Source: Lichina pygmaea (taxonomy: Eukaryota; Ascomycota; Lichinomycetes; Lichinales; Lichinaceae). Taken from it: a DNA stretch of 64,000 bases. A model generated the notes under the pieces. It was not told the origin of the DNA. It made no database searches and saw only the letters and a program-made list of their open reading frames with translations. A program made the translations under genes and the position numbers. Location of the stretch: assembly GCA_963422465.1 (NCBI GenBank), contig OY730170.1, forward strand, positions 2,394,379-2,458,378. The letters run 5' to 3'. Shown here one piece after another: positions 1 through 11,273 of this stretch (position 1 is its first letter; every line of letters begins with the position of its first letter).

Positions 1-2290
1 AACAAGAGAAGAGATATTGGAGGATTTTCTTAGAGGGTTAAACCAGATCCCCACTGCATAGCTCAGTAGAGATCTCAGTATAGCAGTGTACACCAGACGT
101 GATGTGTGAACTGGAAAGCCCCAAGTAGAATAGGAAGTTCTAGAAAGAGGAGAGAGTGCTTTCTGTGCTTTTTGAAGAATAATCCTCTGGTGTTTGTGCC
201 AGTGGAGCTTTGCATCTAGGTACACTCCAAGTACTCGCACTTCTTCTTTTGGTTTGAGAATCACATTCCCCAGTCTGAGCTTGAGCTGAAGATTGTCTGA
301 TCTTCTTCTGGAAAAATGAAGTATTTTATATTTCTCAGGAGAGAAGACTATTCCATGTCTTGCAGCCCATGATAGATATTTGAGGTGTGTGTTCTTTAAC
401 TTCAGAAGGTTACTTTTCAAGGAGTGACCAAAAGCAAGCAGATTTGTATCATCTGCAAACCCCAGGGCAGATACACCAGAAGAGGGAGTATGCACACTCT
501 CATGCAATTCAGAAATGTAGAATAGAAAAAGAATAGAGGATAATGGAGAACCTTGAGGAACTCCACAATGAATAGCAATTGAACAAGACTCAGAATCATC
601 AAAGACAAGAGTGGTAGAGCACTTATCACAGAAGGAGTAGATCCAGGAAGCTAGCCAGGCAGGTATTCTTTTTCTTTTCAGAATTTGCTGTAGTATCTTG
701 GGGAGAACTCTGTCATAGGCTCCTGAGATATCCAGTGAGAGTAGGGATGCAACCATGCCTTCCTTCCAGACTTTTTCCACTTGGGAGGTTAGAAGGAAAA
801 GTGCTGCTTCTGTGGATCTTCCTTTCCTAAAGCCCATCTGGATATCTGGCAATAGTCCAGCTTCTTCTGCTATCTTGCTTAGTCTGGCTGCAGCAATAGC
901 TTCCATCAGCTTGCCTGTTGTGTTTAGCAGAGCTATAGGGCACCAGGCTTTAGCTTGATTGTAGGTTCCCTTGCCAGGTTTCCTCAAGCAGACTGTTTTT
1001 GCACTCTTAAATCTTTCAGGGAAGTACTCCAGTTTCCAGCATGTTGAAATCAGAATAGCTAGAGCTTGGCAGAACCTAGGCCCCAGAGCTCTCAGAAATC
1101 CATTTGGCAGCTTATCTCTCCCTCCTGCTGTGAAAGGTTTCTTCTTGGCCAGAATTTGCTCCACTTCTTCACATGTTACCTTCTGGGAGAGCTGTATCTC
1201 AGAGATAGTCTGGGAGCTTTCTGAGCCTGGTTCTGGAACTAGAGCTTTTGGAAAGAACTGCTGTGAGAAGACTTTAGTCTTTTCCTCAAAGGTTTTGGCT
1301 ATTCCTTCTTGTGTTTCCAGGTCAGGAACCAGAGGAAGATCAGGAGTCTTGTTGGCTTTGGACTTTCCCCACTTTGCAAGCTTCCAGAACTTTGAAGAGC
1401 TGGCCAGCTCATGGATTTGGTGTCTGAAAGTGTTCTGTTTTCCATCTCTGACTGCCTTTTTCTTGAGCTTAGTTGCTTGCTCAAGTTCCTCTTGACTTGC
1501 TTGTCTTTTTTGCACTTTTCTTCTTACTCTTCTTTCCTCTTTAACCTTGTTTTGGATCTCTTGATTCCACCAGAGGACTGAGTGGCCAGATTGCTTCTGG
1601 AGCTGTGTGGATTTGCTTGCTATTTCTTGGAGAAAGTTGTCAAGATACTCCAAGTACTCATCCACTTCATATTTGTCTTGGAAGTGGAAGGGCAGGTGTA
1701 GCTTCTCACACTGTACTCTTGCAAGGTTTGAGTCCAGTGTTCTCCAGTTTCTTTCTGGTTTCCAGATTTTCCTTGGAGGATCCAGGTCCAGGCAGGTTAG
1801 TACAGGTCTGTCGTCAGACCCATGAAAGAACTGAGGAGCCACTTTAGAGAAAATCAGAGAGTTAGAAAGAGAAGAAGAAATAAAAGACAGATCAATAGAA
1901 GAACATGGTTTTTCAGAAAGAGATCTTGCTCTGGTAGGGGTGAAAGGTGCAATAGCTAAATCCAGATTTAAATCTTTTATTAGGTCTTGAAACTTGTTTG
2001 CAGTCTCAGAGTACAGTCTTCTTTTCTTTGACCAGTCTGGGTGGTGAAGATTTGAGTCTGTGAGAAGAATATGTTGTCCTTGTTCTTGTAAAGCATTTTG
2101 GAGTAAATAGAGAAGAGCTTCTGATGCCTCTGTGTAGTTTTCTTGACTTGATGGGGTGAAGTAGGGATTATGTACCCAAAGAGAAGTAGAAGAGTTTTCC
2201 AAGTAGATTTCAAGAGAAACAAAGTCTTTATTCCAGAAGGTAGGATGAAGAGAAGAGAGTTTCAGATTTTTATTAATAAGAAAAAGTGTT
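1..2290 (-). CDS. LINE X ORF2 fragment: endonuclease C-terminus and reverse transcriptase
   Basis: The frame appears open from about 2290 to the window edge. Visible in order: endonuclease motifs TDSNLHHPDW, SSIDLSFIS and a SDDRPV variant of the catalytic SDHRPV; a basic linker; then RT blocks LPNGFL, PIALLNTTGKLMEA, QMGFRKGRSTE, SLDISGAYDRV, GVPQGSPLSSILF and the catalytic box ALGFADD (about 447-465); and the post-RT motif LRSLLSYAVGIWFNP. It would nick target DNA and copy LINE RNA by target-primed reverse transcription. It lacks the N-terminal endonuclease and ORF1 because of the truncation. At the arginine codon (about 240) where the X copy at 28456 has a stop, this copy is intact. Confidence 0.8.
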
Positions 2291-2296
2291 CTGCCA
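1..2296 (-). mobile_element. LINE family X, copy 1 (5'-truncated, runs off the left edge)
   Basis: This is a non-LTR retrotransposon of a fungal Tad/I-like type. Read on the minus strand it covers the C-terminal part of the endonuclease, the reverse transcriptase and the start of the post-RT region. Its 3' end lies outside the window. The 5' end is truncated inside the endonuclease and abuts a family Z LINE exactly after a conserved YISEL motif of the Z reverse transcriptase, so X was inserted into Z. The sequence is nearly identical to the X copies at 28382-31361 and 43457-44947, which suggests recent spread of this family. Confidence 0.9.
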
Positions 2297-4260
2297 AAGT
2301 TCTGAGATATAGAAAAGAAATAGAATACAAGAAAGAGGTGATTCTTGAGAGACTCCACAATGTCTAGAGAACTGGGGAGACTCTGAGTCATCAAACACAA
2401 GAGAGGTAGTGTGTGCAGTAGTGAAAGAAAAAATCCAGAAGACAAACCACTTAGGAATCTTTTTCTTAATCAGGATCTTTCTGAGAACTTCTGGTAAGAC
2501 TCTGTTATAGACTCCAGAGATGTCCAGAGAGAGAAGACTAGCAACTATTCCTTCTCTCCAGATCTTCTCTACCTGGAAGGTCAGAAGAAAAAGTGCTGAT
2601 TCTTTTGATTTTCCTTTTCTGAATTCTATCTGGATTTCTGGCAAGAGGTTTTCTTTCTCAGCTAGTTCACTTAGTCTTGCAGCTGCAATAGCTTCTATTA
2701 GCTTCCTAATTATGTTCAGAAAAGCTATAGAACACTATGCTTTTGCTTGACAGTAAGATCTCTTGCCTGGTTTCCTTAAGCAGATTGTCTTGACTGATTT
2801 GTACCTGTCTGGGAAGTATTCCAGTTTCCAGCAGATCTCCAGAATCTTGGTAATTCTTTTATTGAAAAGGTTTCCCAATACTCTTAGAAATCCATTTGGC
2901 AGAGTGTCTTGGCCTGGTGCTGAAAAAGGTTTTTTCTTCTTTAGGATCTTTTGTACTTCTGTCTCAGAAACTTCTTGGGGTAGTTGCTATTCCTGGGTTT
3001 CTTCTAGCAGGTCCTGTTTCTCTGGCTCTGGCTGTAGAGAAAAAGGGAAGAATTGAGTTCTGAAAGCTTCTGTTGTTTCTTCAAAAGACTTTGCCAGTTG
3101 TTCTTCTTGTTCTATAAGTTCTGGGACTATTGGTAGGTCAGGAACTTTGCCGGCTTTTTCTTTTCCCTATTTGGCAATTCTCCAGTAGTCCTGGGTTTCT
3201 GCTAGCTGACGGAGATATGTTCTGAATACTTTTCTTTTAGCTTGTCTGATCAGACTCTTTTTCTTTTTAGTTATCTTCTCCAGTCTGGTGGTTTCCTCTT
3301 GGCCTTGGAGTACTTTTCTTCTTACTTTTCTTTCCTCCTGGATAGTTTATTTGATTTCCTGGTTCCACCATAGTACTGTATACCTGGACTTTTTGCAAGA
3401 TTGGGTGGTTTTGTTTGTAATTTCTTGAGGAGTTTTATCCAATCTTTCCAGGTAATTGTCCACTTCTTTCTTGCTTGTTAGAGGTGGAATTGGTGGCAGG
3501 TTATTAGCTTCCTGTTTTGCTTGACTAGTGTCCAGAGTTCTCCAGTTCTTTTTATCTGTTCTGGTTTTTCTTGGGGTTTCCAGACTGAGAATTGTGTGCA
3601 CTGGTCTGTGGTCTGACTCTGTGTGGAATCTTATATCAATTTGTGAGGAAATAAGAGAATTAAGTAAAAAACTTAAAATAAAAGAAAAGTCAATTGCTGA
3701 TGAAGGTGGTTCTAGAAGAGTTCTTGCTCTTGTTGGTGTGTAGGGAGCTATTGCCAGCTCTAATCCCTATTTGTCAGTTAGGTCCTTGAAGAATAAAGCC
3801 AGTTCTGAGTATAGCTGGCTTGACTTTGACCAACTTGGGTGGTGGAGATTTGAGTCTGCCAGAAGAATATATTCACCCTCTTTTTGGATAGCTTGTTCCA
3901 GTAAGTCTAGAAGAGTCTGGGCTGACTCTCTGTAGTTTCTTTAGCTTGTAGATGTGAAATAGAGGTTGTGGATCTAAAATAACTTTGTTTAAACTCTTAT
4001 CTCCAAGAAGACCAGATCTTTACTCCAGAAAATTAGACTTATGGATAACTGCAAAATTCTTCTGTTAACAAGAACAAGTGTTCTCTCTAGCTTCTGGCTT
4101 TGCAAACAGTAGAAGACTGTGAATATTGTAGAGATGCTTGATTCTTGGTGGGGGTTTTTCCAGAGTTCTTGCAGAGTGATAATGTCCACTTCCTGTAGTT
4201 TTGAGTTTGCCAGTAGAAGTTCTTGGCATGTCTGACTTTTCTGGACATTGTACTGAAGAA
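2297..4260 (-). pseudogene. LINE Z ORF2 fragment (endonuclease and RT), decayed
   Basis: Minus-strand matches to the Z ORF2 start near 4260 with NLLQYNVQKSQ and IITLQELWKN, which contains the endonuclease glutamate. They continue through the linker (SLETPRKTRTDKKNWRTLD, about 3600) to the RT motifs QIEFRKGKSKES, SLDISGVYNRV and FTTAHTTSLVFDDSES. Several in-frame stops break the frame. Many are TAG where sister copies have TGG, which is a C-to-T change in CpA context on the other strand. It is not functional. Confidence 0.8.
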
Positions 4261-4432
4261 GATTAAGTGTAGAGTAACTTATTAATCATCTTGGTTAGAG
4301 TTCTCCAAGATCTTAATAGCCTTTCTTCTAGGTATGTTGATTTGAAACTCTGGGTTCTGTGTAAAAGAGAAAGTAGACAGCTGAGTGTTCAGTCTTGAGC
4401 TTGAGCATGCTCTTAGCACTTCTGGAAGCTGG
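2297..4432 (-). mobile_element. LINE family Z, copy 1 (fragment; RT to end of ORF1)
   Basis: A minus-strand LINE of the family whose full-length copy lies at 40465-47510. It runs from the RT palm (GVSQESPLS, LFYISEL) through the linker and endonuclease to the C-terminal end of ORF1. Its 3' part lies to the left of the window, beyond the inserted X copy. At 4428-4432 it meets a plus-strand Y LINE head to head. The region aligns with 42410-45960 on the plus strand. Confidence 0.85.
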
Positions 4433-5333
4433 GTTATTTCCCAACAAGATACAAAGCAGCCAGAACTGTCTGTCTAAGAAAGTCCAACAAAGGATCTTAC
4501 TGCCAAGCCAAAGTATAGAGGCTAGTAGCTCTTCTTAACACAATTGGAAAGCTGATAGAAGCTATTGCAGCTACCAGACTGAGTGAGCTGGGTGAGAAAG
4601 AAAATCTCTTACCAGATATCCAGATAGACTTCAGAAAAGAAAGATCAACTGAGGCAGCACTGTTCCTACTAACTTTCCAAGTTAAAAAGGTCAGGAAAGA
4701 AGGAATAGTTGCCAGCCTTCTCTCTCTGGATATCTCAGAAGCTTATAACAGAGTCTTGCCAGAGGTTCTCAGGAAAATTCTAGAAAGAAAAGAAGTTCCT
4801 GACTGGTTTGTTACCTGGATTTTTTCTTTCACCACACAGTGCACAACTTCTCTTGTTTTTGATCACTCAGAGTCTTCACAATTCTCTATCCACTGTGGAG
4901 TCTCTCAAGGTTCACCTCTCTTTTCTATTTTATTTCTTTTCTATATTTCAAACTTTCACTATATTGTTTATACTCCAGAGAAAGATGTATCAGCTCTGGG
5001 CTTTGCAGATGATACAAACCTTCTGGCATTCTCCTCTTCTCTTAAAAGCAATCTTCTAAAACTAAAGTCTACTCACTCCAAGTGTTTAGACTGGGCAAGA
5101 AAACAGTATAAAGTTTACACCTGAAAAGTATGAACTTCTCTATTTTTCTAGAAGAACAGACAATCTTCAGCTCAGTCTAAGACTTGGCGATGTGGTACTA
5201 CAGCCAAAAGAAGAAGTGTGCATCTTGGGATTATACTATGATTCCAAGCTTCTCTGGAGAAAATACCAGAAAATCATGTTACCGAAAGCTTCCAAGTTTT
5301 TCTCAGCACTTTCCAGAACCACTTTTTCCACAT
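4428..5333 (+). mobile_element. LINE family Y, copy 1, first segment (continues at 16970-17981 and 18665-18710)
   Basis: A 5'-truncated plus-strand Y LINE beginning in the RT fingers and interrupted at ACTTTTTCCACAT, which is duplicated at 5321-5333 and 16957-16969 around the X copy inserted into it. It encodes RT motifs QIDFRKERSTEAALF, GVSQGSPLFSILF and ALGFADDTNLLAFS. The longest open piece is 4756-5124, and the frame is broken in several places. The 3' tail is split again by the small LTR element at 17982-18664. Confidence 0.85.
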
Positions 5334-5512
5334 TTTTTTATTTTATTTTTTTATTTGATTCTTACACTGATAGTAGCTTTTCAGTCATGCAGATCTTCTA
5401 GCTAAGAGTGATTTTCTTCAGAAAATCTTTAGAGGAATAAAAACTGAAGACTGGGGGTGACTAGAGGATGTAGCAAAAGGAAATCTTGTAGTGACTGGTA
5501 GAAAGAAAACTT

Positions 5513-6823
5513 CTAGATATTAGAGTGTGAATAGTGGAGTTTGAAAGCCAGATTAAACTGGTTCAGTCTTTTCAAAGACATGAACCAGTATAGAAACTTC
5601 TGTAGAAGCTCTGGGTTTGAAATAATAGAAGTGAAATCTTGAGAATCAAAAGGAGCTTGCTGTCTTTGACTTGAATAAAGAGAGCATGAAGAGGTGATAT
5701 GTTTCACTATCTCTTCTGCTTGACCACAGACACATAAAGGGGTAGGAAAATCTGGAACTCCAGCTCTGAATAGAAAACTTGCCAGGCCAATTCTCCCAGT
5801 TCTGGTTTGTAGTAGTAGACTTGCCTCAGCTTTCTGTAGCTCTTTGTAGAGCTTCAGTTTATTGTGGTGAGGTCTCTGACAAAACACCTACCACCCAGAG
5901 TAGCTTCTTCTTTTCTTCTCCTCCCATTGGTTTTCCCACTCTTTAACAAAGAGTTTCTGTAGTTCTTTCTTTGAACTAGCCTGGTTAGTAGTTAGTTTGT
6001 TTAACCAAGTGAACTTCCAATAGGGGGAGATAGTTGAGGATTCCTTTAAAGGTTTCTTGACAGAAGAGGCATAGTGGGAGATATTGGAAAAGATATTGTC
6101 CAGAAGTGTTTTCAGAGAGGAGGTTTGAATAAAAGAGAGAAAACAAGCTGTGTGAAATTTGAAATAGAGATCTAGAGGTAAAAGAAAAAGCTCACTCTCT
6201 AATAAGAAAGATGGAGTGGCTTTAAAGGCATCTCCAATAAGTCTCAGGTATTTGTTCTGGAATATGCTAAGAGAAGAGATATTAGAAGATTTTCTTAGCG
6301 GATTGAACCAGATCCCCACAGTATAACTCAGTAAAGATCTGAGTATTGCAGTATACACAAGACATGATGTGAGGACTGGGAAACTCCAAGTAGAATATGA
6401 AGTCCTAGAAAGAGAGGAAAGTACTTTCTGGGCTTTTTGAAGAATAATTCTCTGGTGCTTATGCCAGTGGAGTTTTGCATCCAGGTACACTCCTAATACT
6501 CGCACTTCTTCTTTTAGTCTTAGAATCACATTCCCCAGTCTGAGCTTAAGCTGAAGATTGTCTGATCTTCTTCTGGAAAAATAAAGTATTTCATATTTCT
6601 CAGAAGAGAAGACTATTCTATGTCTTGCAGTCTATGATAGATATTTGAGGTGTGTGTTCTTCAACTTCAGAAGGTTGCTTTTTAGAGAGTGTCCAAATAC
6701 AAGCAGATTTGTATCATCTGCAAATCCCAGAGCAGAAACACCAGTGGAAGGAGAGTGTACAGTTTCATGAAGATCAGAAATGTAAAATAGAAACAGAATA
6801 AGAGATAAAGGGGAATCTTGGGG
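5513..6823 (-). pseudogene. LINE X ORF2, post-RT and C-terminal part (copy 2)
   Basis: Continues the ORF2 of the full-length X copy downstream of the RT catalytic box. Visible are KEEVRVLGVYLDAKLHWHKH, ILRSLLSYTVGIWFNP, then a basic region and the C-terminal knuckle CVCGQAEEIVKHITSSC (CxC-x8-H-x4-C), which is typical of LINE ORF2 C-termini. One in-frame TAG lies at about 5888, where sister copies have CAG, splitting the two long open pieces 5888-6529 and 5513-5887. No RNase H motif is apparent between the RT and the knuckle. Confidence 0.8.
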
Positions 6824-7258
6824 ATTTGATTTGATTTGATTCTTACACTGATTTGGCTGTTAAGTCATGCAGAACTTCTTGAAGGATTTTTGTCTCTGGT
6901 AGACTTGACTTGGGGACCTCACGCATTGACTGTACACCCCGTGGTTTGTAGTGTATGTACTGTGGGAAAACCCCAAACCCTGTAGGGGAAATAGGAAAAC
7001 CACAGTAATAAGGGTTTTGTGGATCTTGACAGATATTGGGTGAGCTATTTCTTGGGGGTTTTCATACATCTTGCAAGGAGTACATCTTAGACAAGTTCTA
7101 TGAATCTCGGGGGTTTTTGTGGCAGAATGTGGGGTGGGTCAGATTCAAACTGACGACTAGTTTAGTCAGGTTCTCCAGGCCTGACACCACTAGTTCTGGG
7201 TCATGGGTGCCACGTAGTGGGAAACTCTCACCAGCTTCCCGCTACACCATGCCGCCCC
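6824..7258 (-). mobile_element. tRNA-derived SINE, copy 1
   Basis: A 435-bp element flanked by the exact duplication GGAATCTTGGGG (6812-6823 and 7259-7270). On the minus strand it starts with a Pol III-like head: an A-box-like TGGCATAGTG and a B-box-like AGTTTGAATCTGACC just before a CCACCCC that can pair with the 5' GGGGTGG. It ends with a LINE-like tail (TTCTGCATGRCTTAACAGC, then CAGTGTAAGAATCAAAT). Sister copies are at 24735-25170 and 49545-49993. It has no coding capacity and interrupts the RT of the X LINE. Confidence 0.85.
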
Positions 7259-7270
7259 GGAATCTTGGGG

Positions 7271-8868
7271 AACTCCACAGTGAATAGGAATAGCAGAAGA
7301 CTCAGAGTCCCCAAACACAAGAGTGGTAGAACAACTGGTGCAGAAAGAGAGAATCCAGGAAGATAGCCAGAGAGGAATAGCTTTTCTCTCTAGGATTTAT
7401 TGAAGGATCTTAGGTAGAACTCTGTCATAGGCTTCTAAGATATCCAGAGAAAGTAGAGATGTAACTATACTTTCCTTCCAGACTTTTTCCACTTGGGAAG
7501 TTAGTAGGAAGAGTGCTGATTCAGTTGATCTTTCTTTCCTAAAGCCCATCTGGATTTCTGGCAAAAGTCTAGCTTCTTCTGCTACCTTGCTTAGCCTGGT
7601 TACTGTAATAGCTTCCATCAGCTTGCCAGTTGTGTTTAGCAAAGCTATAGGGCACCAGGCTTTAGCTTGGTTATAGTATCCTTTATCAGGTTTTCTTAGA
7701 CAGACTTTCTTTACATACTTGAACCTCTGTGGAAAGTATTCCAGTCTCCAGCATGTTGATGTGAGAACAGCCATAGCTTGGCAGAACTTGGAACCCAGAG
7801 CTTTCAGAAATCCATTTGGCAGCTTATCTTTTCCCCCTGCTGTGAAAGGTTTCTTTTTGTTCAGGATTTGTTCCACTTCTTCAGAAGTAACTTCCTGAGA
7901 GAGCTGGATCTCTGGAGTACTCTGGGAACTCTCTGTACTTAGTTCTGGAACAAGTGCTTTGGGGAAGAACTGGGCTGAGAATACTTTTGTCTTCTCCTTA
8001 AAGGTTTTAGCTAGTCCTTCTTGAGTTTCCAAATCTGGGACCAGAAGAAGATCAGAAATCCTGTTAGCTTTTGTTTTTCCCCACTTTGCAAGCTTCCAGA
8101 ATTTTGAAGAACTGGCTAGCTCATAGGCTTGTTATCTGAAGGTAGTCTGCTTTCTCTCTCTGACTGCTTTTTTCTTGTTCTTAGTTACTTGCTCAAGGTC
8201 TTCTTGAGATGTCTGTCCTCTGAGAACTTGTCTTCTTACTCTTCTTTCCTCTCTAGCCTTGTTTTGGATATCTTGGTTCTACCAGGGAACTGAGTGACCA
8301 GATTGCTTCTGGAGCTGTGTACATTTGATTACCACTTCTTGGAGAAAGTTGTCCAGATACTCCAAGTACTTATCTACTTCATCTTTGTCTTGAAAGTGGG
8401 AAGGTAGCTGTAGCTTCTCACACTCTACTCTTGTAAGGTTCGAGTCCAGTGTCTTCCAGTTCCTTTCTGGCTTCCAGATTTTCCTTGGAGGATCCAGGTC
8501 CAGGCTAGTTAGTATAGGTCTATGGTCAGACTTATGACAGAACTGGAGAGCCACTTTAGAGAAAATCAGGGAGTTAGAAAGAGAAGAAGAAATAAAAGAC
8601 AGATCAATTGCAGAACATGGTTTTTCTGAAAGAGATCTTGCTCTGGTGGGAGTAAAAGGTGTAATAGCTAAATCCAGATTTAAATCTTTTATTAGACCTT
8701 GGAACTTGTTTGCAGTGTCAGAGTACAGTCTTCTTTTCTTTGACCAGTCTGGGTAGTGGAGGTTTGAATCTGTGAGAATAATATGTTGTCCTTGTAGTTG
8801 TAAAGCATTTTGAAGTAAACAGAGAAGAGTTTCTGACACCTCTGTATAGATTTCTTGACTTGATAGGG
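7271..8868 (-). pseudogene. LINE X ORF2, RT N-terminus and endonuclease (copy 2)
   Basis: The minus-strand frame carries the endonuclease motifs DSNLHYPDW, SAIDLSFIS and SDHRPI (8279-8839), the linker ending in RKIWKPERNWKTLDS, and the RT fingers (7397-8032: LPNGFLKALG, PIALLNTTGKLMEA, QMGFRKERSTES, SLDILEAYDRVLP). A few nonsense changes interrupt it. The upstream endonuclease N-terminus is separated from it by the chimeric insertion 8882-10943. Confidence 0.8.
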
Positions 8869-9111
8869 TAAAGTAAAGGTTTAATTTTGTATTTTATTTT
8901 ATTCTTACTCTGATTTGGCTGGTGAGCCATGCAGAACTTCTAGATACATGCTTTTTTTTCCCAGAAAACCTTTGAAGAAATAAAAATTAAGACTTGGGTA
9001 AGACTAGGGAATTATCTGGAAGAATATACAGTGTCTGGAGAAAATAAAATCACAGAGATGATAGGTTTTCTGGTAAGAGTTGGTGTGCTAAGTTAACTTG
9101 GTCTAGTCTTT

Positions 9112-9824
9112 TCAAAGACATAAACCAGAGAAGAAATTCTTTAAGCAATTTAGACTTTTGAAGTCAAGTAGAGAAATTGTAAGAAAGAAAAGTGGCTTGC
9201 TGTCTTTGAGTAAGAAACTTGTTACAAGAGAAAGCAATATGTTGAGCAGTCTCTTCTCCAAAACCACAGGAACATAGAGAGGATTGGAACTCAGGAACAT
9301 TTGCTCTGAAAAGAAAGCTGGCTAGTCCTATCCTTGCTGATAGAATCTGCAAGTAAAGACTAGCTTCAGCTTTTCTCAAGTCTTTGAAAACTTTGAGATT
9401 TTTCCTTTGGGGTAGTCTGCAAAATAGCTCCAAGACTGGAGAACACTTCTGTCTGTTTGCCTGCCATCTGGCTTCCCACTCTTTCTGAAACACTTCTTGA
9501 AATTGTTTCTTAGAGTAATCTTGGTTAGTGGTTAGTTCTTCTAGCCATCTTCCTTTCCAGTTAGGTGTGATAGTAGACAGAGACTTTGGAGGTGTTCTCA
9601 GAGTAGAAACAAAAACAGTGATCTGGGAAAAGAGCTTATAGAGAAGTGAGGAGAGAGGATTAGAAGAAGTATTAGAAAAATAGAAAGATTGTAGGAAAGT
9701 TGCTGTTCTAAATTTGAAATAAAGATCAAGAGGTGGTAGGAATAGTTCTCCTTCAATAAGAAATATAGGAGTAGCTTTGAAGACACCTCCTATAGTTTTT
9801 AGACACTTAGTCTGGAAAAGATTT
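9112..9824 (-). pseudogene. LINE Y ORF2 C-terminal fragment in chimera 1
   Basis: Minus-strand Y sequence starting in the post-RT region (FQTKCLKTIGGVFKATP) and running through PPLDLYFKF to the C-terminal CSCGFGEETAQHIAFSC knuckle. The piece 9164-9493 is open. It is 5'-truncated by the template switch, so it carries no RT or endonuclease. Confidence 0.75.
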
Positions 9825-10943
9825 AGCCACAGTCATACTATGCCAGAACATAGTGTAGAGTTGGCACCCCCCCACAGAGTCTCTACCACACTTTCCCACA
9901 GTTCCGAGGTCTCTTGCACTCTGCTGTACGTGCTCACCCCTGGGATCCTGCTTCGGAGTGCTGGGTCACCAGCCCAGAGTCCACACTCCAACTGTAGTTT
10001 GCTCCCTGAGCTTGTTGTTTGCAGTCTAAGCCTGCACTCTGTACGAACCAGCATGCGCATCTGTCCTCTCAGGCCATATAGACAGTCTTGTAGTAGGCCC
10101 AGGCCCTAACTCTATCACTGCCATTATATGCCACACCTCACAGTTGTTAACTGTTTTGCTTTACCTTCGCAGATCTCTTGTACAAAGACTGACCATGCCT
10201 CGCAGGCCTTACAGACCCTGCAGGCTGTGCCAGCACCTGCAGGGCCACCTTTCCAGCCCACTAGCCAAGTAGGGAGAAGTTCTCCTTGGTCTGCTGTCAC
10301 CTGTGGGGCCCTGGTTGCACCTGTTGGCCCACTGGATAACCCAGTCCCCCAGCCCCAGATTGTGGATTGTACGAAGAGACTTTGTGGTAAGGCCTTAGGC
10401 AAAACCATCAAGCCAGCACTTTGGCTATCACACAGCCCTTAGGCACTGGAGTGGTGATGTCTCCTTGTACGACTACTCTCCTTCTTTAACAGTTGGTCTG
10501 TGTTCAATTAACAACACTGCAGTGCCAAAGCCACTCCCCCCCTAGCAGATCCTCACATATTAGCTGGAGACTCTGCTAGAAGGGTGACTTGATGAGAACT
10601 CCTCTTGACTACTCCAGAGGTGCTCTATCAGACGTGTAGACTTCACATCCACCAGCTGTGGGGCTGGCTTCAGGTTGTAGTGTACACAGTAGTTGTCTGT
10701 CAGTTGGTTTTCATCTCCTAAGCTTGGTCGCAGTCCTCTGTTCTGCTGTAGCTGTTTCACAGGGGTGTCCAGGGTGCCTGCGTGACACCTCTGGTGGCCT
10801 GTCACTCTGCAACACCAGCAGCTCAACTGGTGACTTGATTAGCTCTCGGTGCAGCGACTACAAGCAGCCTGGGAAGCCACCTGCCATCAACTACCCCAAG
10901 GTTCCCAGCCTGCACCACATGGAGGTTCAAGTCGTTGCAGGCC
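9825..10943 (-). repeat. 1.1-kb chimera module, copy 1
   Basis: About 1,120 bp on the minus strand from GGCCTGCAACGACT to ACTGTGGC, the same two ends as copies 2 and 3. It is richer in GC than the LINEs around it. A short open frame (10560-10826, 88 aa) contains NYCVHYNLKPAPQLVDVKS. This stretch is nearly identical in the copy 2 frame 12389-12634 and recognisable in copy 3, so it may be remnant coding sequence. Just after it comes a purine-rich AGGGGGGGGAGTGG. I recognise no domain. Confidence 0.8.
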
Positions 10944-10956
10944 TAAAGTAAAGATT

Positions 10957-11260
10957 ATGCACCCAAACAGAAGTAGAAGAGTTTTCCAGGTAGATTTCAA
11001 GAGAAATAAAGTCTTTACTCCAGAAAGTAGGATGAAGAGAAAAAAGTTTCAGGTTTTTGTTAATAAGACAAAGTGTTCTACTAATCTGTGAAGAGTAAAG
11101 ATGAAGAAAAGAAGAGAAAACAGTAAAAGTGCTTGTCTCCAGGTGAGGGTTTTTCCAGAGTTCTTGAAGTGCAATAATGTCCACCTCTTGAAGATCTGAG
11201 ATTGTTAGAAGTAGCTCTTAGACTGATTGGCTTTTTTGCACATTATACTGGAGAAGTGTG
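10957..11260 (-). pseudogene. LINE X ORF2, endonuclease N-terminus (copy 2)
   Basis: Minus-strand continuation of the X endonuclease upstream of chimera 1: SDLQEVDIIALQELWKNPHL with the metal-binding glutamate, followed by LINKNLKLFSLHPTFWSKD and WVHNLYF. In an intact copy it would join directly to the endonuclease part at 8839. Its start lies near 11250 in a frame other than that of ORF1. Confidence 0.7.
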
Positions 11261-11273
11261 AGCTTTGAGTCTT

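Larger units (their letters stand above)
8882..10943 (-). mobile_element. Chimeric retrocopy 1: 1.1-kb module fused to LINE Y 3' end
   Basis: A single insertion flanked by a 13-bp duplication (TAAAGTAAAGGTT at 8869-8881, TAAAGTAAAGATT at 10944-10956). On the minus strand it reads: module (10943-9825), then the last ~0.94 kb of a family Y LINE (9824-8882) ending in the Y tail and (AAAAT)n. The module lies inside the same duplication and the fusion point shows only 2 nt of shared sequence, so both parts arrived together. Confidence 0.85.

Noticed and set aside
971-1495. 174-aa plus-strand ORF with serine/phenylalanine-rich sequence (also at 28941-29465, minus)
   Set aside because: It is the exact antisense of the LINE X linker and RT in both places; it is open because of the LINE's codon use and has no domain of its own.
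6831-7260. Possible host tRNA gene in the SINE head
   Set aside because: The A- and B-box-like sites are too far apart for a tRNA and the sequence is repeated three times with a LINE tail and TSDs, so it is a SINE.
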